DNA of 64,000 nucleotides from CAVREM01 sp963728825. Lineage in GTDB: Bacteria; Acidobacteriota; Vicinamibacteria; Vicinamibacterales; CAVVIG01. The notes under the pieces were generated by a model. It was not told the DNA's origin and ran no database searches. It saw only the letters and a program-made list of their open reading frames with translations. Made by a program: the position numbers and the translations under genes. The stretch is taken from contig CAVSLA010000006.1 in the NCBI GenBank assembly GCA_963728825.1, forward strand, positions 372,001 to 436,000, read 5' to 3'. Numbering within the stretch: position 1 is the first letter of the stretch; each line of letters begins with the position of its first letter. Of the stretch, positions 10,995-19,020 are shown piece by piece.

Positions 10995-11176
10995 CCTCGA
11001 CGAGGAGATCGCCACCCACCTCAAGATGGCGACTGACGATCGCCGTGCCGACGGCACGGCGGCACACGAAGCGCAAACTGCTGCCCACGGAGTTCGGCAA
11101 CGTCGCGCTGGTGAAGGAAATCACGCGCGAGATGTGGGGCTGGTCGTGGCTCGATGGCATCGGTCAAGACCTGCGC
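10966..11176 (+). pseudogene. Remnant of an ADOP-type (MacB-like) permease
   Basis: The segment begins with ATG at 10966, inside the PadR gene, and reads like the cytoplasmic N-terminus of acidobacterial duplicated orphan permeases: DLDEEIATHLKMATDDR. Around 11075-11085 the similarity jumps to another frame, continuing as TEFGNVALVKEITREMWG, then WSWLDGIGQDLR. After about 70 codons the similarity stops, so all FtsX-like membrane domains are missing. This is a frameshifted, truncated relic of the PadR partner gene. The frameshift position is approximate. Confidence 0.75.
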
Positions 11177-11241
11177 GTTGGCAGTAGTGGGGCTGTCACG
11201 GCCAGGGTCCGCCGGCCGTTGATTCGGATCGGTTGTCGAAT

Positions 11242-11766
11242 CTAGCGTTCCGACGCCGGCACGGGCACGATCTGAATGATGGTCGGGAATCTCGCTGGCT
11301 GGGCGCCCGGCTTGGGATTGGGGAAGCCTTGCGACACCTCGGACTGGAAATCCTTCACGGTCAGGCTCGGCGGAAACGCCATTGTCTCCTCCCGGAAGCG
11401 CCCGAGGTCGAACACATGGGTCCCCGGCGCATCGAACACCAGATCGCCGCGCTGCTTCAGGATCTCGCGGTAATACGCGACGATGGCGACAAACGAGGCG
11501 GTCGTGCCGAAGATGTAGAACCGCTGGCCGCGCCCTGCGTCATAAGAACTGAGGAACTGCGCGCTCGGATAGATCGCCACACCCAGCTCGGGTGGCAACG
11601 ACTCGCGAGCGGGCGCTGGACTCTGCGGCGCCGGAGCGGTCGGCTTCGCCGGCTGCTGAGGAGGAGGCTGAGTCGGTCGAGGCGACGGCGGGGCGCCGGG
11701 AAACGGTTTCGGGACTGGCGTTTGGACGGTGAGCGCCGCCGCGATGACGAGCGCGGTCAGAAGCAT
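11242..11766 (-). CDS. Exported proline-rich protein of unknown function
   Basis: A 174-aa protein with a signal peptide (MLLTALVIAAALTVQ), a proline-rich stretch (residues about 18-55) and a globular C-terminal domain containing LGVAIYPSAQFLSSYDAGRGQ and FYIFGTTASFVAIVAYYREIL. The latter resembles secreted domains that follow position or concentration over time, but I cannot name the family. The chosen ATG at 11766 gives a clean signal peptide. A long antisense-type extension upstream overlaps htpX and is not credible. Function unknown. Confidence 0.7.
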   Translation of the reverse strand: MLLTALVIAAALTVQTPVPKPFPGAPPSPRPTQPPPQQPAKPTAPAPQSPAPARESLPPELGVAIYPSAQFLSSYDAGRGQRFYIFGTTASFVAIVAYYREILKQRGDLVFDAPGTHVFDLGRFREETMAFPPSLTVKDFQSEVSQGFPNPKPGAQPARFPTIIQIVPVPASER

Positions 11767-11871
11767 GATCGAATTATAAGGTGCTTGCCGTGACCGGTGA
11801 CGCCGGGGTGAGCGGTTGAGGAATAAGCGGCGGCGAAATCGGGTTCTATCGAGTGGAGCTAAGATACCGGT

Positions 11872-12705
11872 ATGCCTAATGGACTGAAGACGGCCCTCCT
11901 GCTGGGCGTGTTGAGCGGCCTCCTCCTGTTGGTGGGTGAGGTGATTTTCGGCGGCGCACAAGGCCTGATGTTCGGCTTCATCATGGCCGCCGTGATGAAT
12001 TTCGGATCGTACTGGTTCTCGGACAAGATCGTCCTCGCCATGTACTCCGCGAAACAGGTAGACGCCGGTCATCCGCTCTACCGGATTACCGCCAACCTGG
12101 CGCAACGCGGCGGGCTGCCGATGCCGAAGGTGTACCTGATTCCGCAGCCGTCGCCGAACGCCTTCGCCACCGGCCGCAACCCCGAGCACGCTGCGGTGGC
12201 CGCGACCGAGGGGATCATGCGGATTCTCGACGAGCAGGAACTCGAAGGCGTCATCGCGCACGAGCTCGCGCACGTCAAGCACCGCGACATCCTGATCAGC
12301 TCGATTGCTGCCACGCTGGCGGCGGCGATCATGATGACCGCGCGCTTCGCCATGTTCTTCGGCGGGTCGCGGGACGACAATCGCGGCAGCAACCCGATTG
12401 CGCTTCTGGCGATGATGATCCTGGCGCCGATGGCCGCGATGCTGATTCAGGCGGCGATCTCGCGTTCGCGAGAGTTCGCGGCCGACGCCGGCGGCGCCGC
12501 CATCGCCGGCAATCCCACGGGCCTGATGAACGCGCTGAGAAAGATCGACGCGGCCTCGCGGCAGGTTCCGCTTGATGCCAACCCAGCCACGGCCCACATG
12601 TTCATCGTCAAGCCCTTCTCGGGGGCCGGGTTGATGTCCCTGTTCAGCACCCATCCGCCGACCGAGCAACGCGTCCAGGCGTTGATGCAGCTGACCCGGC
12701 TGTAA
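11872..12705 (+). CDS. htpX: Membrane zinc metalloprotease HtpX
   Basis: M48-family protease that degrades misfolded membrane proteins at the inner membrane. It has 277 aa with two N-terminal transmembrane segments (about 7-25 and 30-48) and two more around 143-160 and 176-194. The zinc site is HELAH (His130, Glu131, His134), and the third ligand lies in [10 protein letters not shown] (Glu near 202). It sits alone between a divergent exported protein and the ClpA-like gene. Together with the neighbouring Clp ATPase it suggests a stress-response neighbourhood. Confidence 0.95.
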   Translation: MPNGLKTALLLGVLSGLLLLVGEVIFGGAQGLMFGFIMAAVMNFGSYWFSDKIVLAMYSAKQVDAGHPLYRITANLAQRGGLPMPKVYLIPQPSPNAFATGRNPEHAAVAATEGIMRILDEQELEGVIAHELAHVKHRDILISSIAATLAAAIMMTARFAMFFGGSRDDNRGSNPIALLAMMILAPMAAMLIQAAISRSREFAADAGGAAIAGNPTGLMNALRKIDAASRQVPLDANPATAHMFIVKPFSGAGLMSLFSTHPPTEQRVQALMQLTRL

Positions 12706-12880
12706 GAACCGATTTCCGCGGAAAGCGGGCCTAAATCTTTCTCCTTCCTGCCCTTCACCCGTTTTCCACTTTTTGAGTCGGCGCCATGGTGTGGCTGGAA
12801 GGCCACGCCAAGTGCCTCCCACTTTCGGCCTCGTTCCGCTGGCCTAGGTCTTGCTCCACTGACGGTGACGGAGGCGATGC
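12706..12880 (+). other. Intergenic region before the ClpA-like gene
   Basis: This 175-base gap contains a short hairpin near its start (TTTCCGCGGAAA) and a pyrimidine-rich stretch. I see no convincing -10/-35 pair and no RNA gene. Confidence 0.4.
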
Positions 12881-15187
12881 GTGCACGTAGAAGATCTCGA
12901 CATCTCACCCAGCAAGATTGCTGACACCGCGCAAAGGATTGTCGACCGGGCGCTTGAGGAGGCACGACGTCGCGAGCATGCGCAGTTGACCAACGAGCAC
13001 ATCTTTCTGGCATTCGCTCAGGTCGAATGGGACACCTTCGCAGAAGTCATGCGGGACGTCGAGCTGAACCCGCACACGATTCTGCAGGCGATCGAAGAGC
13101 ACCTGCACATGATGCCGGCGTTTGCCGGACGTGAGCTGAGGGTTTCGCAGTCCACCAAGCTCGTCTTCAAGCTGGCGCTTCACCACGCGAGTCGCGCCGG
13201 GCGGCAGACGATTGAGGGAGCCGATCTGTTCGCCGCAGTATTCGAGGAAAGCCAGGGCGTTCCGGTGTCGATTCTCCGCCGCAACGGCGTCGAGCCCGAG
13301 GTCCTGACGACGCGCCTCACGGCGCGGATGCGCGATCTCGAACTCCGCGAGGAACGGCTGAAGAAGCGCTTCGAGCTGCCGCCGTTCCTCAAGCACTTCG
13401 CCACCAACCTCAACCTGCTCGCCCGTCAGGACAAAGTGCCGCCGGTCTTCGGCCGCGACAAGGAAATCCAGCAGGTGCTCGAAATCCTCTGTCATCGCGA
13501 GCGGGCGAACTCCGTGATGCTGATCGGCGAGCCTGGCGTCGGCAAGACCGCGATCGTCGAAGGGCTCGCCCGACGAATCGAGTTCGAGCCCGACACCGTT
13601 CCGGTCCGTCTGCGCGACTGCCAGGTCGTCAACCTGCAGATGAACACGATGGTCGCCGGCACGATGCTGCGCGGGATGTTCGAAGACCGCATCCAGAACG
13701 TGATTCGCGAGCTCAAGGAACGGCAGAACCTGATTCTGTTCGTCGACGAGGCCCACACCATGGTCGGGGCCGGCTCGGCGCTCGGCGCGCCGTCGGACGC
13801 GGCGAACGTGTTCAAGTCGGTGCTCGCGCGCGGCGAAATCCGGATGGTCGCCGCGACCACGCTCAGCGAGTACAAGGAGTACATCCAGGAGGACGAGGCG
13901 CTCGCCCGCCGCTTCAGGTGCGTCACGGTTCAGGAGCCGTCGATCGACGAGACTCGCCGCATCCTCTACAACCTGCGGCCCCGGCTCGAGCGCAACTACT
14001 CGGTGCGCCTGCTCGACGAGGCGATCGAGACCGCCCTCGAGCTGTCGCCGCGCTACATGCGGCATCTGCATCTGCCCGACAAGGTGATCGGCTGGCTCGA
14101 TACGGCGTCAGTGCGGGCCGAGATCGATCATCGTTGGGAAGTCAAAACCGACGATGTCGTCGCCGTGATTTCGCACGCCGCTCAGATTCCGGTCGACATG
14201 GTGTTCCGCGACGTGACCGATCGTTTCAAGGACATCGAAAGCAAGCTGCAGAAGCGGGTCATCGGCCAGAAGAACGCGGTCCGCTCCGTCGCGAAGCGCC
14301 TGGTGCTGAACAAGGGGCCACTGAAAGACGGCTTCGACCGTCCCGACGGCGTGCTGCTGTTCCTGGGGCCGACTGGTGTCGGCAAGACCGAGCTGGCCAA
14401 GGCGGTCGCCGAGTTCCTGTTCGGTGACGAGAAAAAGATGGTCCGCGTCGACATGTCCGAGTACCAGGACGGCTCGGTGGCTGTCGACAAGCTGATTGGC
14501 ATGCCGCGCGGCATCGTCGGCAGCGAGCGGGGCGGCATCCTGACCAATCAGCTGAAGGACAACCCCTACACCGTCGTGCTGCTCGACGAGGTCGAAAAGG
14601 CCAGTCCGAATCTGCTGAATCTGTTCCTGCAGGCCTTCGATGAAGGGTGGCTGACCGACGGCCGCGGCAAACGCGTCTACCTCAGCGACGCTGTCGTGAT
14701 CATGACCTCGAACATCGGGTCTGAGCACTTCCGCAAGCTGACCAGCCCGCTTGGCTTCCTCGCTCAAGAGGTCGGCGTGCAGCAGGTGCAGGCCGAGGTG
14801 ACGCGCGAGCTCGAACGTCGATTCCCCCCGGAGTTCCGCAACCGCATCGACGAGGTCGTGCTGTTCGCGCCGCTCACCAGGGACGAAGTCCGCGACATCA
14901 CGAAGAAGTACCTGGAAGAAGTAAAGCTCACGCTGGCCAGGTCCGGCAAAGCGATCAAGGTCAGAGACGATGCGCTCGAGCTCCTGGTGTCCCAGGGCTA
15001 CAACTTGTCATTCGGCGCCAGATTCCTGAAGCGGGTGATCGACGAACGCATCAAGTTGCCGATCAGCGAGCGATGGAAGGAAGGCGACCTGTTCGAGGTC
15101 AGCGTCGAGGGCAAGGAAGTCGTCGTGCGCTCCTCGTCGAAATTGATGGCCGCAGCCGACGCCGTCGCTTACGGGGACGTCGCCTAG
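12881..15187 (+). CDS. clpA: ClpA-type AAA+ unfoldase
   Basis: A 768-aa double AAA+ ATPase. An N-terminal Clp repeat domain (about 1-150) is followed by D1 with Walker A GEPGVGKT (216-223) and D2 with Walker A GPTGVGKT (496-503). There is no long ClpB-type coiled-coil middle domain, so disaggregase function is unlikely. In D2, the segment after MTSNIGSEHF carries Leu-Gly-Phe (about 624-626) where ClpA, ClpC and ClpX have their ClpP-docking tripeptide, suggesting partnership with ClpP. Start is GTG at 12881. No clpS or clpP is adjacent. Confidence 0.88.
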   Translation: MHVEDLDISPSKIADTAQRIVDRALEEARRREHAQLTNEHIFLAFAQVEWDTFAEVMRDVELNPHTILQAIEEHLHMMPAFAGRELRVSQSTKLVFKLALHHASRAGRQTIEGADLFAAVFEESQGVPVSILRRNGVEPEVLTTRLTARMRDLELREERLKKRFELPPFLKHFATNLNLLARQDKVPPVFGRDKEIQQVLEILCHRERANSVMLIGEPGVGKTAIVEGLARRIEFEPDTVPVRLRDCQVVNLQMNTMVAGTMLRGMFEDRIQNVIRELKERQNLILFVDEAHTMVGAGSALGAPSDAANVFKSVLARGEIRMVAATTLSEYKEYIQEDEALARRFRCVTVQEPSIDETRRILYNLRPRLERNYSVRLLDEAIETALELSPRYMRHLHLPDKVIGWLDTASVRAEIDHRWEVKTDDVVAVISHAAQIPVDMVFRDVTDRFKDIESKLQKRVIGQKNAVRSVAKRLVLNKGPLKDGFDRPDGVLLFLGPTGVGKTELAKAVAEFLFGDEKKMVRVDMSEYQDGSVAVDKLIGMPRGIVGSERGGILTNQLKDNPYTVVLLDEVEKASPNLLNLFLQAFDEGWLTDGRGKRVYLSDAVVIMTSNIGSEHFRKLTSPLGFLAQEVGVQQVQAEVTRELERRFPPEFRNRIDEVVLFAPLTRDEVRDITKKYLEEVKLTLARSGKAIKVRDDALELLVSQGYNLSFGARFLKRVIDERIKLPISERWKEGDLFEVSVEGKEVVVRSSSKLMAAADAVAYGDVA

Positions 15188-16213
15188 TCACCACGCAAAC
15201 CCGACCTGCTCGGGATCGACGATGGTCGGTCCCGAGCCCTCTGTGCGGTCCGCTTCCTCGCGCTTGGTCAGTCCGTATCTCGCCTGAAGCAGGCGAACCA
15301 AGGCCTTGACTTCCTTGCGATAGCTGTCGGGCGGGTACTTCCGGGTGTAGAGCCGCTCGAATCGAGGGCGCATCGCGGGAAACTCCCGTTCGATGAACTT
15401 CATGAAATGCGTCCGAGTGCCGTCCTGCAGGTACATCACGTTACAGCCGACGAACCGCGCACCGTGATCCGCGATCGCCTTGATGGTCCGCTCGAGCTTG
15501 GTCCGCGACGAGGAAAACCCTGGAACGATCGGCGCCATCAGCACGCCGGCATTGAGACCCGCATCGACCAGCTCGCGGACCGCTCGAAGCCGCTGTAACG
15601 GGTGAGCGGTCCCCGGCTCGAGGATGCGCCAGGCGTCTTCGTCGACGGTCGGCACGCTCATGCAAATCGTGCAGGAGGCGGACTTCGCCAGATCCTGCAG
15701 CACGTCGACGTCGCGGACGACCATCGGCCCCTTCGTGACCAGCCCGACCGGCGTGCTCGCGCGACCCAGGACCTCGAGCGAGCGGCGGGTCAGCTTGTAG
15801 TGCCCCTCGATCGGCTGATAGGGATCGGTGGCGGTTCCCAATGCGACGTGTTCACGCTGCCAGGCAGGGCGATCCACCTCCCGTTGCAATACCTCGACGA
15901 AGTTCTTCTTCACCAGGATGACCGAAGCGAACTCGTCGTCCGAGTTCATTTCGAACTGCACGTGATAGCGGCGCGCAAAACAGTAGTGGCATCCGTGCGT
16001 GCACCCGCGGTAGGGATTCAGCGTCCATGCGAAGGGCATGCCCTCCACGCTGTTCAGCGCTGAGCGGCAGGTTACCTCCTGATAACTGGCCGCGTCGGCG
16101 CGACGCTCAGCTTCGGTGAGCGCCGCCGTGCCGCCTTCCTTCACCAGGTTGGCGATGTCGCGCGTGGTTGGCTTTTGCTTTCCGAGATCAAAAAGGAGGG
16201 GCTGGGTCGACAT
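15188..16213 (-). CDS. Radical SAM protein, PA0069/SPL-like family
   Basis: A 341-aa radical SAM protein. The iron-sulfur cluster motif is CTHGCHYC (Cys71, Cys75, Cys78), a CxxxCxxC pattern. The preceding NPYRG and following FARRYHVQFEMN match the Rv2578c/PA0069 group, distantly related to spore photoproduct lyase. The substrate is unknown; a nucleic-acid repair role has been suggested for the group only by similarity. The gene ends immediately against the ClpA-like gene (convergent) and diverges from a membrane-protein gene 89 bases away. Confidence 0.87.
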   Translation of the reverse strand: MSTQPLLFDLGKQKPTTRDIANLVKEGGTAALTEAERRADAASYQEVTCRSALNSVEGMPFAWTLNPYRGCTHGCHYCFARRYHVQFEMNSDDEFASVILVKKNFVEVLQREVDRPAWQREHVALGTATDPYQPIEGHYKLTRRSLEVLGRASTPVGLVTKGPMVVRDVDVLQDLAKSASCTICMSVPTVDEDAWRILEPGTAHPLQRLRAVRELVDAGLNAGVLMAPIVPGFSSSRTKLERTIKAIADHGARFVGCNVMYLQDGTRTHFMKFIEREFPAMRPRFERLYTRKYPPDSYRKEVKALVRLLQARYGLTKREEADRTEGSGPTIVDPEQVGFAW

Positions 16214-16302
16214 TCGCCTTTTCTTCGTCAGGAATCATCGTCCTCGAGGTCGGATGTGTCAAGCACGGCGGCAGGAACGCTGCGGTACACTCCGCCTGCC
16301 AA

Positions 16303-18057
16303 ATGCGAAAGAGCGGTGTGCCTCTCGTCCTGGCTGGTGCGATTGCCAGCCTGGCAGTGGCGGTCGCTGTATTTCTGGGTCTTACCTACGACTGGCGGCT
16401 CGGTCCAATCCGCCTCCGCATCACCGATCCGGTCCGGCCGTTGGCCGTCGCCGCCATGTTCGCCAGCGCCTCGCTGTTGACCGCCAGAACGCGCGCCGTC
16501 GGTGTGGTTGCGCTGCTGGTCAGCGGCGTCCTGGGGCTCGTCGTTTACGCCCGCACGGCCGATGGCGCCTTCGCGCCCGCCGGCGACATCGCGCTCATCG
16601 AAACCTACACAATCAACGCGACCAGCGGCCAGCTGTTCGTGGGACCGTACTCACGGTTTGGCTGGAACCATCCCGGGCCCCTCTATTTTTTTCTCCTGGC
16701 GCCCTTCTATGTAATGAGCGAGCAGCGTAGCGCCGGTCTCTCGGCCGGCGCGCTGGTCATCAATCTGTCCGCTCTCGCCGTGCTGATTTGGGTCTGCGTT
16801 GGCAATACCGTCCGTGGAACTCTCGCTGTCGCCATCGCGCTCATGTCCGTGTTGTTCACCTGGCAGGCAGCCGAGATGCTTGCGAGCCAGTGGAATCCGC
16901 ATGTCCTCGTCCTGCCGACGATGGCGATCGTCGTGCTGAGCGCGGCCGTAGCGGCTGGACGAATCGGCCTGCTGGCAGTCGTCGCCGCGTTCGCGAGCTT
17001 TGTCGTCCAGACGCACCTTGGGCTGGGACCTACCGTCTTCGCCGTCGGTGCTGCGGCCACAGGGGTCGCACTCATCGCGGCGCATCGATCGCGCCATGAT
17101 GAGTCACCCCGGCGCGTCTGGCCGGCGCTCAACGCCACGCTGTGGGTGATGTTCCTGCTGTGGCTCCTGCCAATCGTCGAGGAGCTGTATCAGCCGGACG
17201 GCAACCTTTCGCGTCTGTGGGCCTTCTTTGCGCTCGAACCCACACCGGGACAGCCCTTTCGAACGGCATTCAGGGTCTGGGCCGATATGGTCTCAGCGTT
17301 CGCACGCATGGATATCCACGTCGGGTGGGGTACGCGACTGCGAGTGACGACCAGCCCGTGGAGCCAGGCCTGGGCAATTGTCGAGACGCTGGCCGTGGTG
17401 GGAATCATGGTGCGCGCCCTCGTCACCGGAGACCGCTTTCGCGCCGCCATCGCGCTGATGCTGTTGATTGCCTCGGGGACCGGCCTCTGGTCGATCATGC
17501 GGATCGAAGACGACCTCTACGATCACCTCGTCTTCTGGCTGACCGCGATTGGCGCGTTGAACATCGGGCTGATCCTCGACGCCGTCGTCGAAGTGGCGTT
17601 GCGCGGGCGCTGGACCATCACGCGCCGGCAGTCGGCGGTGGCCTGCCTGCTGCTGTGGATCCTCGCCGTCGCGGCGGGCTTTCAGCAGCTGCGTGTCGTG
17701 GTCAGCCGATCGTTCCGGCCAGGCCTCGAGCAGCTGGCGTCGCGGCGCCTGGCCGATGTGTTGGCCCCCGAATTCGAGGGCAGACGTATTGGCCGGCCGC
17801 TGGTGAAAATCGATCAACCGATCTGGTCAGTCACCGCCGGAGTGCTTCTGCAGCTCCAGAAACAACACATTCCGATCGCGGTGGAGGAAGGATGGTGGTT
17901 CATGTTCGGGCAGCCGGCGCGCCCGACCGGCCACGAAACCGCCACCTTGATTTTCGCGGGGCCCGAGCTGCGGGTGCGGTTGCAGGGGCAGCCGGGTCAC
18001 GAGCTGCTCGCCGAGCGCGATCGGATTGCTGTCTTCCTGGTTGCCGGTCAGCCCTGA
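16303..18057 (+). CDS. Multi-spanning membrane protein, glycosyltransferase-like
   Basis: About 584 aa with roughly a dozen hydrophobic segments, the first at residues 6-24. Features of lipid-linked glycosyltransferases (GT-C fold) include an acidic loop after the first segments and the SRFGWNHPGPLYFF motif followed by an SQWNPH segment. The C-terminal ~120 residues are extracytoplasmic (KIDQPIWSVTAGVLLQLQ onward). Substrate unknown. ATG at 16303 is chosen because it places a positively charged end directly before the first membrane segment. It converges with the sugar-nucleotide reductase gene (10-base overlap). Confidence 0.68.
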   Translation: MRKSGVPLVLAGAIASLAVAVAVFLGLTYDWRLGPIRLRITDPVRPLAVAAMFASASLLTARTRAVGVVALLVSGVLGLVVYARTADGAFAPAGDIALIETYTINATSGQLFVGPYSRFGWNHPGPLYFFLLAPFYVMSEQRSAGLSAGALVINLSALAVLIWVCVGNTVRGTLAVAIALMSVLFTWQAAEMLASQWNPHVLVLPTMAIVVLSAAVAAGRIGLLAVVAAFASFVVQTHLGLGPTVFAVGAAATGVALIAAHRSRHDESPRRVWPALNATLWVMFLLWLLPIVEELYQPDGNLSRLWAFFALEPTPGQPFRTAFRVWADMVSAFARMDIHVGWGTRLRVTTSPWSQAWAIVETLAVVGIMVRALVTGDRFRAAIALMLLIASGTGLWSIMRIEDDLYDHLVFWLTAIGALNIGLILDAVVEVALRGRWTITRRQSAVACLLLWILAVAAGFQQLRVVVSRSFRPGLEQLASRRLADVLAPEFEGRRIGRPLVKIDQPIWSVTAGVLLQLQKQHIPIAVEEGWWFMFGQPARPTGHETATLIFAGPELRVRLQGQPGHELLAERDRIAVFLVAGQP

Positions 18058-19016
18058 CGAGGGACGCTGCGCCAGTAGGCGAGCAGGTCGTCGAGCGTGG
18101 TGTCGAGCGGAATGCCGGCGTTCCACCCCAGCTCGGTCTGAATCCGACGAGGATCACCCAGCACCAGCGGCTGGTCGTTCGGTCGATAGCGTGCCGGGTC
18201 GGTCACGACGCGGATCGGCACCCTGGCGCGGGCCAGCAGCATGTCCAGCACTTCGCGCATCGCGACCGCTCGTCCTGAACACACGTTGTAGGGGCGGCCC
18301 GGCTGGCCGCGTTCAGCCAGCAGCTGATAGGCTCGCACCGTGTCCCGCACGTCAGTGAGATCGCGGCGCGCGTCGAGGTTGCCCACGGATATCTCAGGAC
18401 TCCACTGCCCCCGCTCGATATCGGCAATTCGCCGCGCGAACCCCGAGGCCGCGAAGAACGGATCCTGGCGCGGCCCGATATGGTTGAACGCTCTCGCCAG
18501 CAGCACCACCGGCCCGCCGGTGTTCTCCACACCGACCATCTCCTGACCGAGCTTGCTCAGCGCGTACGGGCTGTCGGGCATGATCTGGTGATCCTCGGCG
18601 ATCGCCTCGTTCGAAGCTGCGTAGACCAGCGACGAGCTCGGAATCAGCACCCGGCTATCGGAGCAGCCGGCCGCTCGAAGTCCCTCAATCAGGTGATGGG
18701 TGCCGCGGACGTTGGTCGCAAACGTCGGCTCGGTCGAATGCCACGCCCGTCCGACGTGCGCGGCGCCGGCGCAGTGGTAGACGATGGCCGGCCGCACGCG
18801 CGCCAGCTCTCGGCGGACAGCATCTCTGTCGAGAATGTCGATGCCCTGCCATTCAACGCGGTCGCCGATGGCGTCGGCCCAGTGCGGCCGGGGCGGGCGA
18901 GGCTCGCTCGCAGGCCGCTGCCATGCGACCAGCGTTGTGTCCGCCTGGCGCGCGAGCAACTCGACGAGGTGACTGCCGGCGAACCCGGCGGCGCCGGTGA
19001 TGAGAATGGCGGACAA
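18048..19016 (-). CDS. NAD(P)-dependent sugar-nucleotide epimerase/reductase, Rmd-like
   Basis: A 322-aa extended short-chain dehydrogenase. It has the GAAGFAG nucleotide-binding motif (8-14), a serine cluster (127-129) and the catalytic YALSK (Tyr151, Lys155). The FNHIGPRQDP segment and PYNVCSG match GDP-4-keto-6-deoxy-mannose reductase and relatives that make GDP-rhamnose or similar sugars for surface polysaccharide. The precise sugar is not determinable. It starts four bases after the lptD stop, so the pair is likely one envelope operon. Confidence 0.83.
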   Translation of the reverse strand: MSAILITGAAGFAGSHLVELLARQADTTLVAWQRPASEPRPPRPHWADAIGDRVEWQGIDILDRDAVRRELARVRPAIVYHCAGAAHVGRAWHSTEPTFATNVRGTHHLIEGLRAAGCSDSRVLIPSSSLVYAASNEAIAEDHQIMPDSPYALSKLGQEMVGVENTGGPVVLLARAFNHIGPRQDPFFAASGFARRIADIERGQWSPEISVGNLDARRDLTDVRDTVRAYQLLAERGQPGRPYNVCSGRAVAMREVLDMLLARARVPIRVVTDPARYRPNDQPLVLGDPRRIQTELGWNAGIPLDTTLDDLLAYWRSVPRQG

Positions 19017-19020
19017 GGAC

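Noticed and set aside
11767..12822. N-terminal extension of the exported protein at 11242 into a 526-codon ORF
   Set aside because: The extension lies opposite htpX, and a clean signal peptide starts at ATG 11766.
12860..12880. ATG at 12877 as the ClpA-like start
   Set aside because: It is in another frame; GTG at 12881 is in frame with the Clp N-domain.
13918..14427. Additional ORFs within the ClpA-like gene
   Set aside because: Shadow frames of the AAA+ gene with Arg/Pro/Ala bias.
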